Below are positions 9,201 through 17,900 of a stretch of DNA of 39,809 nt, in pieces. This DNA comes from Bacteroidaceae bacterium (GTDB lineage: Bacteria > Bacteroidota > Bacteroidia > Bacteroidales > Bacteroidaceae): positions 1 to 39,809 of the forward strand of contig JAILPK010000092.1 of assembly GCA_024699495.1 (NCBI GenBank), written 5' to 3'. How positions within the stretch are numbered: position 1 is the first letter of the stretch; each line of letters begins with the position of its first letter. Below the pieces are notes generated by a model. It ran no database searches and was not told where the DNA came from. It saw nothing but the letters and a program-made list of their open reading frames with translations. Position numbers and translations under genes: made by a program.

Positions 9201-11942
9201 AATCCTAATGCCACAGAACAGGGCGGTCAGGAAGGTGACTGCTACTACACGAACCACCTGAAGGTCGTTCTGGCTCAGAATGGCAACTTCACCATCGGTC
9301 TCCACTGTAACATCAACACCGACTGGGTCATATGGGATAACTTCCAGCTGAAGTATCTCGGCAATCCTGCAAGCCTCTACACAGAGACCATCTATGAGAA
9401 GCTGGATTCTCTGAAGGACGAGATTGCTGCTTGCCAGATGCCCACAACGGCCACCGGCCAGCTGCTCTATAATGCGATGAGCGAAAAGGCTGACAATGCG
9501 GTAGCCACCGGTCAGGAAGCTCCCTGCCAGCAGATTATAGCTGATTTGGATACAGCCATCACCGATGTCATCCGCACCGAAGAGTGGGCAACGACCTTAA
9601 GCGCAAAGACAAGCTCCATCAGCCAGAGCATTGCCGGAAAGCATAGTTCTGACCGCACCATAAACTCGGTGATTACGCTTGCGAACAAATATATTAACAA
9701 GCAGGCTGTGTTTGCAGACTCTACCGAAATAAAGACTTTATGCGCTCAGCTTGATGATGCTTACGAAGCATTCGTGGCCGGCGAGTTCGACCCCGCACAG
9801 ATACAGACCCTGATTGCCTCCTTGCGTCAGAGTCAGGACGAGCAGGTCCTCAGCGACGAAATATACTTGGGCATCAATGATGAAATAGCTTACATCCCTG
9901 CAGATCTTTCTGAAAGCACAGACGAAGAGTTGGTGGGTTACATAGCCAAGCTCGACAGCGTCTCCAATGTGGTAGTTGCCTATCAGGCCACACTTGAGTC
10001 CCTGCTGACCGAACTTCCTGTGGGCAAGGACCTGACAGCTCTGCTGATGAACCCGTCATATACTCTTGGCGAGGTAGGTTGGGTAGCCGACAATATGCAT
10101 CAGATGGGCTCCGCAACCATGGGATGTGTCATCACCACCACACACGAGAGTGACGGCGTGACCCTCTCTACTTTCGCAGAGAGCTGGAACGGCGGCAATG
10201 TAGTAGCAGATGCTTCAATCCGTCAGACTACTCGCATGGAAATACCTGCAGGCACTTATGCTCTCGATGCAGATATCATTACAAGTACAGCCGAAGGTCT
10301 CGTTGAGAACGTGTTTATGTTTATCGAGATTGTCAACGGGCAAAGCGGCCAAAAGGAAATGGTAAAACAGACATTGCGCGTCAACGGCGGCCAGCCCGGA
10401 CACAGCCAAATGATATTCAACCACAGCGGCGGCAAGCTGACATTCGGGATATGTTTTGAGAACACCAATGCAACGTGGGTGGGTATGGACAACTGGAAGC
10501 TGACTGTTTCCACTGCTCCTGATGCCACCGACATCGCAATCATCAAAGAAGCCTTTGAGCAGATGGGCGGCTCTCAGGGCAATGTGCTCGGATGGAATCC
10601 AGACACCAACCCGACAGGCCTCGTTGGCGTAACTTATACCGAAGGACATGTGTCAGAGATAGATCTCTCCGGTTACGGTCTTGACGGCTCCTTCCCCTCC
10701 GCTCTGCTCAAACTGAGCAAGCTGACCAAACTGAATCTGGCCGGCAACGCTCTGCAGGGCTCGCTGACAGAGCCGCTGACAGCTTTGGTAGAGGCTAAGC
10801 AGACCAGCCCGCTGCAGTCGCTCAATATCACCGGCAACAAGCTGCAGGGCAACATCGGCCTCATCGGCAAAATCTGCCCGTCGCTCACCAGCCTCAACGC
10901 GGCCAGCAACCAGCTTTCCGACTGCACACCCGCCATGCCTGCGACTGTGACCACGTTGGATCTGCAGAACCAGGCCATCGCAGAAGTATGGACTCTGGAG
11001 CTGAATGAGAAGGGCAAAATGTATAGCGATATACCTGCCATCCAGACTTATGGAGACGCAAATGTTTACATCGACTACGGAATCGAGGGCAACATCTTCA
11101 AGAAAGAGAATGGCTGCGAGATTACAGCCACGACCACTGAAGGCGTAGCCAAGGGCTCCAGCAGTAAGGCCATCTTCAACTTCCTCCCGGGCGATGTGGA
11201 CTTCAGCGCAGGCATAGATGTCGTTGACCTGCAAGGTTCCATCAATTATATTTTCAGCCAGTGGGATAGCGAGAAGATGTTTAACTTCACCGCAGCCAAC
11301 ATGTATGCAGACGAGCAGATCAACGTTCAGGACATTGTGAAGCATGTGGATGTTATCCTGGCTCAGAACGACAACACAAGCGATGTGAAGGAGTTCCGTC
11401 AGTTCCGTTCACGCGCATTAATTAATAATGATGAGGAGCCCGAAACAGAGCCCGAGGCATACATCTTCTGGCGTGAGAACGAACTGGTGCTGCAGAGCCG
11501 CACCGCAGTCAGCGCAGCCGACATCTGCGTAAGCAACGCAACCGATATTCAATGGGGTCTGACTCAGATGGGCTTCACCGTAAGCCAGAAACAGAGCGCA
11601 GCCCGCAGTCGCGCCGTTGCCTATTCGCTCTCAGGAGTTGAGATTCCTGCCGGAGAATCAGTCATCGCCACCAAACGCGGAGGCTCGTCCGAGGTGGTTG
11701 CAGCCACGTTGTCAGACAGCAAGGCCAGACGCATACTCACCGACATTCAGACCCCGTTGCCCACAGGCATCGAGGAGCTGGCTGCAGCCGAAGGCGGATG
11801 GACGCTGGTGGCAACCAACGGTAGCATCATTGCCAAAGGCGAGGGTGTAGATGCGTGGCGTTCAGCACGTCGTCGTCTTGCTTCCGGAGTTTATATACTG
11901 AGCAACGCAAATAATCAAACACAGAAAGTCACAATAAAATAA
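3213..11942 (+). CDS. Giant secreted modular protein with dockerin-like module (2909 aa)
   Basis: Signal peptide 1-21 (MKHRLLTASLMLAATLAAWA). A beta-trefoil-like domain (YYIRNVGCGQFITGANSWA, from about 42, resuming at 326) wraps the first jelly-roll. Six jelly-roll domains follow the pattern N(P)xF...GW...(M/L/I)PAGxYxLxxxG...WxxxDNFxLxxxG, with cores near residues 201, 600, 900, 1590, 1908 and 2344, separated by alanine-rich helical linkers. Residues about 1040-1370 look like two DUF4859-type domains (an IGQYP motif is seen). A leucine-rich repeat block is at about 2450-2590 and a dockerin-like pair of calcium loops at about 2658-2718 (GDVDFSAGIDVVDLQ, then NMYADEQINVQDIVK). The C-terminus (LASGVYILSN, ending KVTIK) resembles a type IX secretion sorting signal. 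First gene of a three-gene operon. No catalytic motif is seen; a binding or scaffold role is inferred. Confidence 0.9.
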   Translation: MKHRLLTASLMLAATLAAWAQNWTAPVYPYSSSGVDPTDGGTYYIRNVGCGQFITGANSWATQISVTTDKTPYLGVAAEAVYGESSSEYTDVTSTYISDADFANLTPLDSGVCTYANDIEINQDNGAKYSGMQNISGWTSSIPGVDGAASGLFAVGSASKIWLGSPKYTVPSEKADGSVSGNLMGIVSTWGSQANYTKEVTLPAGTYSMTIPIYNSGGSGAVSKNKFGFIANGGQEYLGKTLSFSIGEWMEEKVTFTLENETSGVISLGYDAANAGSGSMPHLWIGGVKLEKATAENQQQLLGYKLKLYGTFYFTGDHNRVNFAVSNTYLFRDSEASGFVDLGGQSRNAIWVLTKDDNGYYRIQSTTENGEFPNAATQYAYAKDAGQAVVFNMTEASAGSDNLAYLEWEFISTDVSQEDIALYAARIFLYDALLVAYEAGVDYQVASGVYESSSDVSEISEATKLLEARTNLYQWIQKANTYEIDTSDALSVYQSSNDVTTINAAADALKSSVNYAMMLAEIPNSTLENPLDITDFVLKNANFDEGNTNGWEVTQTMGQNLGYQLASYVNGNVTISKFIEAWIPTPATLKDGVIAQTYSGLPEGHYRLECDGIAVCQNDESLEVTGVYLFYDNGSIIYKSPSSLNTGNGAPEHLTFEFDYDGASEMKIGLMTSSTNANWLAADNFKLYAIGPMLVPPSYTALQNALPAYESMSLDEIAYTDDVTRFSTAISDARKLVDAGSDPTLKDTYTQAAQELEAAAAAYRSSVAAYVTFRQFIDEKKNLYFDSDAINNAVSTQVATYESAYSARSYSTEQIQQSINDFEGIILHAALAARENTVFQSDLTDYLSNMSFANSIDQERYPNTSAEWQNETETTAYCTAYTTAEVWNQPRFNIFREISNMPAGKYVITVQGVYRETANVYNYNNFLNGDISGQAFFYANDQKANLANLASFAATDANSGWANVAINNEGNTVYVINSQSAANLLFNGEYKPETKQATQLRLTVNVAEGETLRFGIKGEELLDNAWVVWSDFRIYAAGTDSPENVTPETSLSNINIVATKEITVKQHPRTDYSSNTVLVDITDYEAMVGYPIDYVKNNLAASLFCGTFVSSESQIKGDVLSNTQTASQLGWWLGSCQNELNEETGEVVIAQYGDACKYFAEAYSIIEKDEQQPDGTTQKHYYLSCNIGQYPNALTVGQNYYHTAYIIFGNKAYAVKYTLNITDPSTTNFNELEIVGNTSVTMDQGPGYETGEFHLDVDAIASLLDCDVSELKVQYWKDSEYTLLTTNRSAKNDGAWLNADGTLGAFESAPVYVENPTANDYSVFASGNYENLVEVGQTYQVAFFLTNSELTKGYRVNVNINIVEKDYAKALAYIKNSESYRIYATLSDSNSKYYLTTNGILTDNKEDASLFTFTSVEANGTLYRIGWDLGCAFTNPTLTNGSNGDIVNNGNLNTNIDNNRNDWERQVFFYNDEAFAVRATNANSANWGASTYWTIIDTGALPEAGYSLDAAYVWHLEKDGENEYIDRDETVAGITGAEGGLDVTQWIVNPTPTSSYEGWDWSDTPTFDEGNNNAEYWMSSGAAFSQTIPYLPAGYYILTAQAFTRTNMTAYLSMTVGEEENKVELATVAKAVVDNRAQANTWFNEGNGINEVRFQVPTSGEATIKLTADNTTGDYWLVWRSFTLRYVGTEGYDAFDQTLCPALLAEITQKATDASGLLEQKMDAEVKTALEGLITDAGDLANESYNVLVAFKKALLAGIQNANNSISYYKTLVPYITEAEEIVAKLDKFAAAKEAVAAHLNDMTTAYNNGTATAELVETWMGKTTALARENMDWTKVDEGTDISFLIQNPHFKFGQYGPYDGQSYYGNEESTPGWTLNSGAIKELRPATHNIEAWHQAFDLSQTLPNMPAGVYDLTLQGFVRHDDVQITDQTYLYAGVSTRAIMQCTDQWRTEPIYYEGVEMLGDDHYDVEHQQEEGPSHWVDNGMTGSYYWFQTVNPNATEQGGQEGDCYYTNHLKVVLAQNGNFTIGLHCNINTDWVIWDNFQLKYLGNPASLYTETIYEKLDSLKDEIAACQMPTTATGQLLYNAMSEKADNAVATGQEAPCQQIIADLDTAITDVIRTEEWATTLSAKTSSISQSIAGKHSSDRTINSVITLANKYINKQAVFADSTEIKTLCAQLDDAYEAFVAGEFDPAQIQTLIASLRQSQDEQVLSDEIYLGINDEIAYIPADLSESTDEELVGYIAKLDSVSNVVVAYQATLESLLTELPVGKDLTALLMNPSYTLGEVGWVADNMHQMGSATMGCVITTTHESDGVTLSTFAESWNGGNVVADASIRQTTRMEIPAGTYALDADIITSTAEGLVENVFMFIEIVNGQSGQKEMVKQTLRVNGGQPGHSQMIFNHSGGKLTFGICFENTNATWVGMDNWKLTVSTAPDATDIAIIKEAFEQMGGSQGNVLGWNPDTNPTGLVGVTYTEGHVSEIDLSGYGLDGSFPSALLKLSKLTKLNLAGNALQGSLTEPLTALVEAKQTSPLQSLNITGNKLQGNIGLIGKICPSLTSLNAASNQLSDCTPAMPATVTTLDLQNQAIAEVWTLELNEKGKMYSDIPAIQTYGDANVYIDYGIEGNIFKKENGCEITATTTEGVAKGSSSKAIFNFLPGDVDFSAGIDVVDLQGSINYIFSQWDSEKMFNFTAANMYADEQINVQDIVKHVDVILAQNDNTSDVKEFRQFRSRALINNDEEPETEPEAYIFWRENELVLQSRTAVSAADICVSNATDIQWGLTQMGFTVSQKQSAARSRAVAYSLSGVEIPAGESVIATKRGGSSEVVAATLSDSKARRILTDIQTPLPTGIEELAAAEGGWTLVATNGSIIAKGEGVDAWRSARRRLASGVYILSNANNQTQKVTIK

Positions 11943-11960
11943 CCTCAGCTGCTTCACACT

Positions 11961-14900
11961 ATGAAAACAAAACATTATATACTTTTTGCGTTGGCCATGC
12001 TCATGAGCATCGGTCTGTCGCATGCCCAGAATGTCAACAAACTATATATCCCTGAGTTGACAGCTCTGCCGGGAACCGAGATTACAGTGCCGATATATGT
12101 CGATAACACAGACGAATTGGTCGCTGTGCAGTTTGACATCGCCGTCCCGGAAAATTCCTCGCTTATTACGTCGTCGGCAAAACTCGCAAACCTGCGCACT
12201 GCCGACCACGCCGTGACCTTCCGCTCCATGGGCAACAATACCTATAAGGCATTGGTATATTCGCCTACCAACTCAGCCCTCAAGGGCAGCGCCGGCAGTT
12301 TGCTGACGGTGACGATGAGTGTGTCACAGTCATATTCAGCAGGAGAGCAATACATCATCACTCCGAGTAATGTGGTCCTCTCTATGCGCGACGGCTCTAA
12401 TGTGGCCAGCGAGGCTGAGGCATCCAAACTCACCATAATCAAGGGTCCGGATCTTCAGGTCACAGGCATCACTACGGATGCCACCACCTATCGCCCCAAC
12501 GGCGAAATGACCGTAAAATGGAATGTGGTGAACAACGGCATGCAGCCCACTCAGGCTGGATGGACCGAAGAAGTTTCTATTGTGAATGCACAGGGTTCAG
12601 TGACCAAAGTGGCTACAGCCTCTTATGCTGAGTCTCTGGCCGTAGGTCAGGCTCTGTCCAGACAGACCACCGTGTCTTTGCCCGAGATTCTCGGCATGGA
12701 CGGAGCTGCCAACATTCAGGTGGAAGTAATACCTCTCTCCACAACCGGCGAGAGCGAGGCTGACCGCGCCAACAACAAGGCTACGTCCGAGCAGGGTATT
12801 ACTCTTACCAAATATCTCAAGATGGAGATGGCATCGACCATCTCGGAGCCTTTCAGCGACATTTCCGGCAAGAATCTGCCGGTGAAAATCACCCGCACAG
12901 GCAACTGGAGCGAAGCTCAGACATTCACCATCACTCCCTCGCGTTCCGACAGCCGCCTGAATATCCCCGCCACTGTGACAATTCCTGCCGGCCAGTCTTC
13001 CACAACATTCTACATCGGACTTACCGACAACAATGTGCTTGACAGCGAGTCTGCGGTTACGGTTTCAGTCAGCGGAAACGACTACGACGCCATTCAGTCC
13101 GAACTGGTCATCAATGACAATGAGCATCCGACCATCACAGTAGCCACATCAAACAACCAACTGACTGAGGGTGACGCCTTCACCCTCACATTCACTGTAG
13201 ATAGAGCTCCGAAAGAGAACCTTATCATCACAGTAAGCGATGACAGCCGCGGGCGCTTCAGCTATGCAACCACCCTGACCATCCCTGCCGGTAAGACTTC
13301 AGCAACGCTTGATGTCAGCGCAGTCAATGACTCAGACCCCCAACTGGAAACTATATATGAGTTCAAGGGTACTGCCTCGGGCCACAACACGGGGTCGGTG
13401 CTGGTGACACTCAAAGACGATGACATGCCCGAGCTGGAATTCACGCTCGAGCCCACTTCTGTCAGCGAGGACGACGGCACTGTGTGTGTGCATGCTTACG
13501 TACGCCGCATCGGCAAGCTGTCCAACGTGATTACTATTCGTCTCTCTGACGATTCCGACGGGCAGATTCACTATGACAGGACATGGTATGAGATGCCCAA
13601 GGGAGCAGAAATGATTGATTTCTATATGGGCGTTAATGACGACGACATTGTCAATGGCGACCGCACTGTGAACATCACCGCCGCCGTGTGGATCTCATCC
13701 TGCTCTTGTAATGCATCGGGCGAAAGCGCCGGTTACAAGTCTGCCAAACTTGCCATCCTGGACAACGATGCTCCCGCTTTGGGAATAAGCAGCACCGACA
13801 CAAGCGTCAAGGAAGGCCAGACCTTCGGGATTACCATATCACGTAACGACGAGACCACGTCCAGCAATCCTCTGAACATAACTATATCTACTGATGATGA
13901 TGATGCCTTTGCCTCATACAATCACAGCCTGGTAATTCCAGCTGGAAGCATGACCGCGACACTGAGGTTGACAACTCTGAAGAACGATGTTCAGAACGAC
14001 AGCAGAGGCGTAAGCATCATGGCAAGCGCTGAAGGCTACAGCACAGCGAACGCATTCATCAATATCACCGACCAGACTTTGCCGGATGCCACAGTGACTC
14101 TAAGCGTCGAACCCTCCGAGGTGATGATTGAGGGCGATTTCAATTTCACTATCAAAGTGGGCAATGAGGGTGTTGCCACCCTTCCCGCAGGAACGGCCGT
14201 AAGCTTCAGCGCATTCAACGTGACCAAGAGTCTCGTCACTACGGCTCCGATAGCCGTAGGTGGCACAGAGGTGATCAAAGTCACTGTGAAGGCTCCTTCA
14301 GAATTGGGCTCAGCCACTTGCTATGCGGCAGTGAACCGCGACAACAAGGTCACCGAACTGAATACATATAACAATACGGCATCCGTTAGAGTAAGCACCA
14401 CTCCGCCGTTTACTGCCACCGTAAAGCTTGACAAGTCTATATATGAGACAGGAGAGAACGTTCAGATCAGCGGTAAGCTGAGTGGCCAGATGATTTCAAA
14501 TGCCGATGTGGAAGTCTATGTCATAAACGACGGCGGACGCCAGATTATAAACACCAAGAGTGACAATGACGGAAACTTCACCGCCTCGTTTACACCTTAC
14601 ACAGCGCAAATGGGACACTTCAAGGTCGGCGCCCGCTACCCGAATGACAGCAACGAGGAGGAACAAGCCAGCTTCGAGATCTATGGTCTCCGCCGCGCAA
14701 GCGCATCCCAGGCCAGCTACTCACAGCCCATCAAGCACGACGAAATTGTCGCAGGCAACGAAGTAAGCGGCTGGGTGAGTTTCTACAACCCGAGTTCATT
14801 AGACCTCACCGGAGCCAAGGCAACTGTCGTCTCCAAACCTGACAATGTGGCATTCAGCGTCAACATCAGCGAAACCCTCGCCGGAGGCAGCTATACCCGA

Positions 14901-17900
14901 ATGACCTATAAGTTCACTCCTGAGCAGGCTTCACCCACAGGCGACTGGGAGATTGCAATGATAAACCTCACTACTGATCAGGGTGCAACGCTTGAATTCC
15001 CCATTTATTTCCATGTGCTGAATCCGAGTCCGGACCTCCGGGCGTCAACTTCGCTTATCAAGAGCACGATGCTTCGTGGAGGTTATTTCGACTACAGCGT
15101 GACGCTCACCAACAGGGGACAGGGCGAAACCGGGAACATCAGTTTGTCTCTTCCTGACTTCGTCACAAGTCCAACAGGAACTTCTGTCACATCTCTGAAA
15201 CAGAACGAGTCCGTAAGCATTGTGCTGCGTTTCACCCCGACAGACGACATGCAACTCAACTCACCGCAGAAAGGCCAGATAGCCTTCAACTGCGACAACG
15301 GCAACGGTGGCATCATCAAATACGAGATGACTCCCGTTTCCGAAGCCAAGGGCAAACTGGTTGTTGATGTCATGGATGAATACACATATCAGTCAGAGGA
15401 TGGCAAGCACGTGGTAAATGCCACTGTAGAAGTCCTCAATCCAGTGACCAAGGCCACGATAGTCCAGGGCAATACAAACAGAAACGGTATTTATACTGTG
15501 GATCTGAACGAGGGCTATTATACAATCAATGTATATGAATCAACCCACGAGACTGCAGAGCCGCTTAATATTCTGGTAAGTCCTGACACTATAAACAACG
15601 TCAAGGTAAATCTTTCTGTAAACGGTATTAAGGTTTCCTGGTCCGTAAAGAATATCGAAGTAGAAGACGAGTATATAATAAAGACTAATGTCTCATATAC
15701 AGCTAATCTGCCCGTTCCTACTGTTGTTCTCTCACTCCCCGATATCGATGCTGAGAACCTGCAGCCGGGGCAGTCGCTCTACTTCAACGCGACCCTCAGT
15801 AACTATGGTTTGGCAAAGGCAATAAATACAACGCTGAGCATGCCTGAGGGACTGAAGAACTTCACCTTCGAGCCTCAGGAGCCCAACACCGGCCTGACGA
15901 TTCCTGCCCAGTCATCAGTCACCATTCCTATCAAGGTGACGCGCAACGCATCTGACGGCGGTGAAGTGAAGGCGGCAGGCCCGCGTCGTGCAGCTGATAT
16001 CGACGGCGACCCTTGCATCACCAAACTCAATCTGATATACCATTGGCTCTGTGGAACAGATACAAAGTATGCCCAGTATGAAAGCACACTACGCATTGGA
16101 GCCTGCAAGATTTCCACAACCCAGGAACTCCCGGCCTCATGGATTCCGACAACTTCCACTGGAACCACCGGAAGCACCACCAGCTACGGCGGCTACGGCG
16201 GTTACAGCGGCTACAGCGGCTATGTAGGTACTCCGTCTTCAGGCAGCAGCACCTCGACATATTCAGCCACAAAGACTGCGAACATCGTCAGCGTTACCGA
16301 GGAAACAGGCTGTGAGCCCTGTCAGGCTGCATTCATGCAGAAGATGACCAAGTGCGTGGTGAAGCGCCTGCCTCTCGTCAAGGAGGTTCTTGGCTTCATT
16401 GATAATGTCCAGTGTGCATACGATGTCATCAGCTCCGGCAGCTGGTGCTGGGTGGAGCGTCTGCCCATCGTGAGCACTTTCGTGGAATACCGCGACTTCT
16501 ATAAAGAGTGCATCTCACCTCTCTTCATGACTTGCGGCGGTGTAATGCCCGAGAGCGACGGCCTCTTCTCCAAGCGCACATCTGGCGATGAGGACAGTGA
16601 CATGCCTTCATACATCATCAGGTATCAGGACAAGACGGTGACTGCTACCAACGCTATCGCAGCTGCCATGAGGCAGGCCGACGAAGTGCTTGGTGACACC
16701 TTATGGCATAAATATAACACAGACATCATGACAGATGTAGCCTTGAATATCAAGGGCCTCCTCGACGGAGAAATCGATGAGGAGCAGTTCTTGAAGGCAC
16801 GTCCTGACAGTGTTGACCTTAACCTCTATGTAAACCTTTCCGAGCGTATCCTCAACACCATCAACGGCAGCGATTCTGAAAATGTCATTGACATCAATGT
16901 CGTGAAGGAGATGGAGCAGTATATCGTCAAAGCACAGGAAGAGGCCGACGAGGTGCAGATTCCTCGCATCAGCGACTACTATGAGGAGGCTGAGAAGGAA
17001 GTGATGGAGGGCCTTGAGAAAGCCACCAAGAACGTATGTGCTACCATCAGTCTGGAGTTCACCCAGCAACTGGTGATGACACGTCAGGCCTTCCGCGGGA
17101 CCCTGAAAGTGGTCAATGGTCACCAGACAAATCCCATGTCCGACGTCAAGCTCAACCTTGAGGTTCGCAACACAGAGACCGGTGATATTGCCACATCAGA
17201 TATGATGTCTGTCTTGTTTGACGCTAAGGATACCTTCGGAGGTGAAGACAATTTCACCAGCGGATGGACTCTCGCTGCCGGAGCCACCGGTCGCGCAACA
17301 GCTATCTTTGTGCCATCAGACCTCGCAGCCCCGACCACAGCAACGAAATATGCATTCGGAGGAACACTGTCATACCATGACCCATTCTCTGACTCCGAAG
17401 TCACACGTCAGCTGACTCCTGTAATCCTGAGCGTTCTCCCGACAGCAAAACTCGAACTCACCTACTTCCTGCAGCGCGATGTCTATGCTGACGACCCGTT
17501 GACTGCGACTGTGGTAGAAGAGAGCGAGCCTGCCGAATTTGCCCTGCTCGTCAATAATGTGGGCTACGGCGAAGCAAAGCGTATGCTCATGCTCACCCAG
17601 CAGCCGGAGATTGTTGAGAACGAGCGCGAAGTGCCCATAGTCCTCACCTTCGAGAGCGGCGCTGTCAACGGCAAGGCTAAATCACCCACACTGGAGAATG
17701 GAGCTCTGAGTAGCGATTTCGGCACTATCGCTCCACGTTCTACGGCCTATGCCCAGTGGTGGTTGAAGAGCAATAAACTTGTCAAGCTTGACAAATATGA
17801 GGTTACGGCAGAACATATCCAGAAGGATTACAGCAGTCTGATAGACATGGATAAACTCTCCATCCACGAGCTTATTCACAGCATCAAACTGGACGGTGGC

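Noticed and set aside
10653..11345. 230-codon minus-strand frame inside the first giant gene
   Set aside because: A shadow of the real gene; the plus frame shows clear leucine-rich repeats and dockerin-like loops here.
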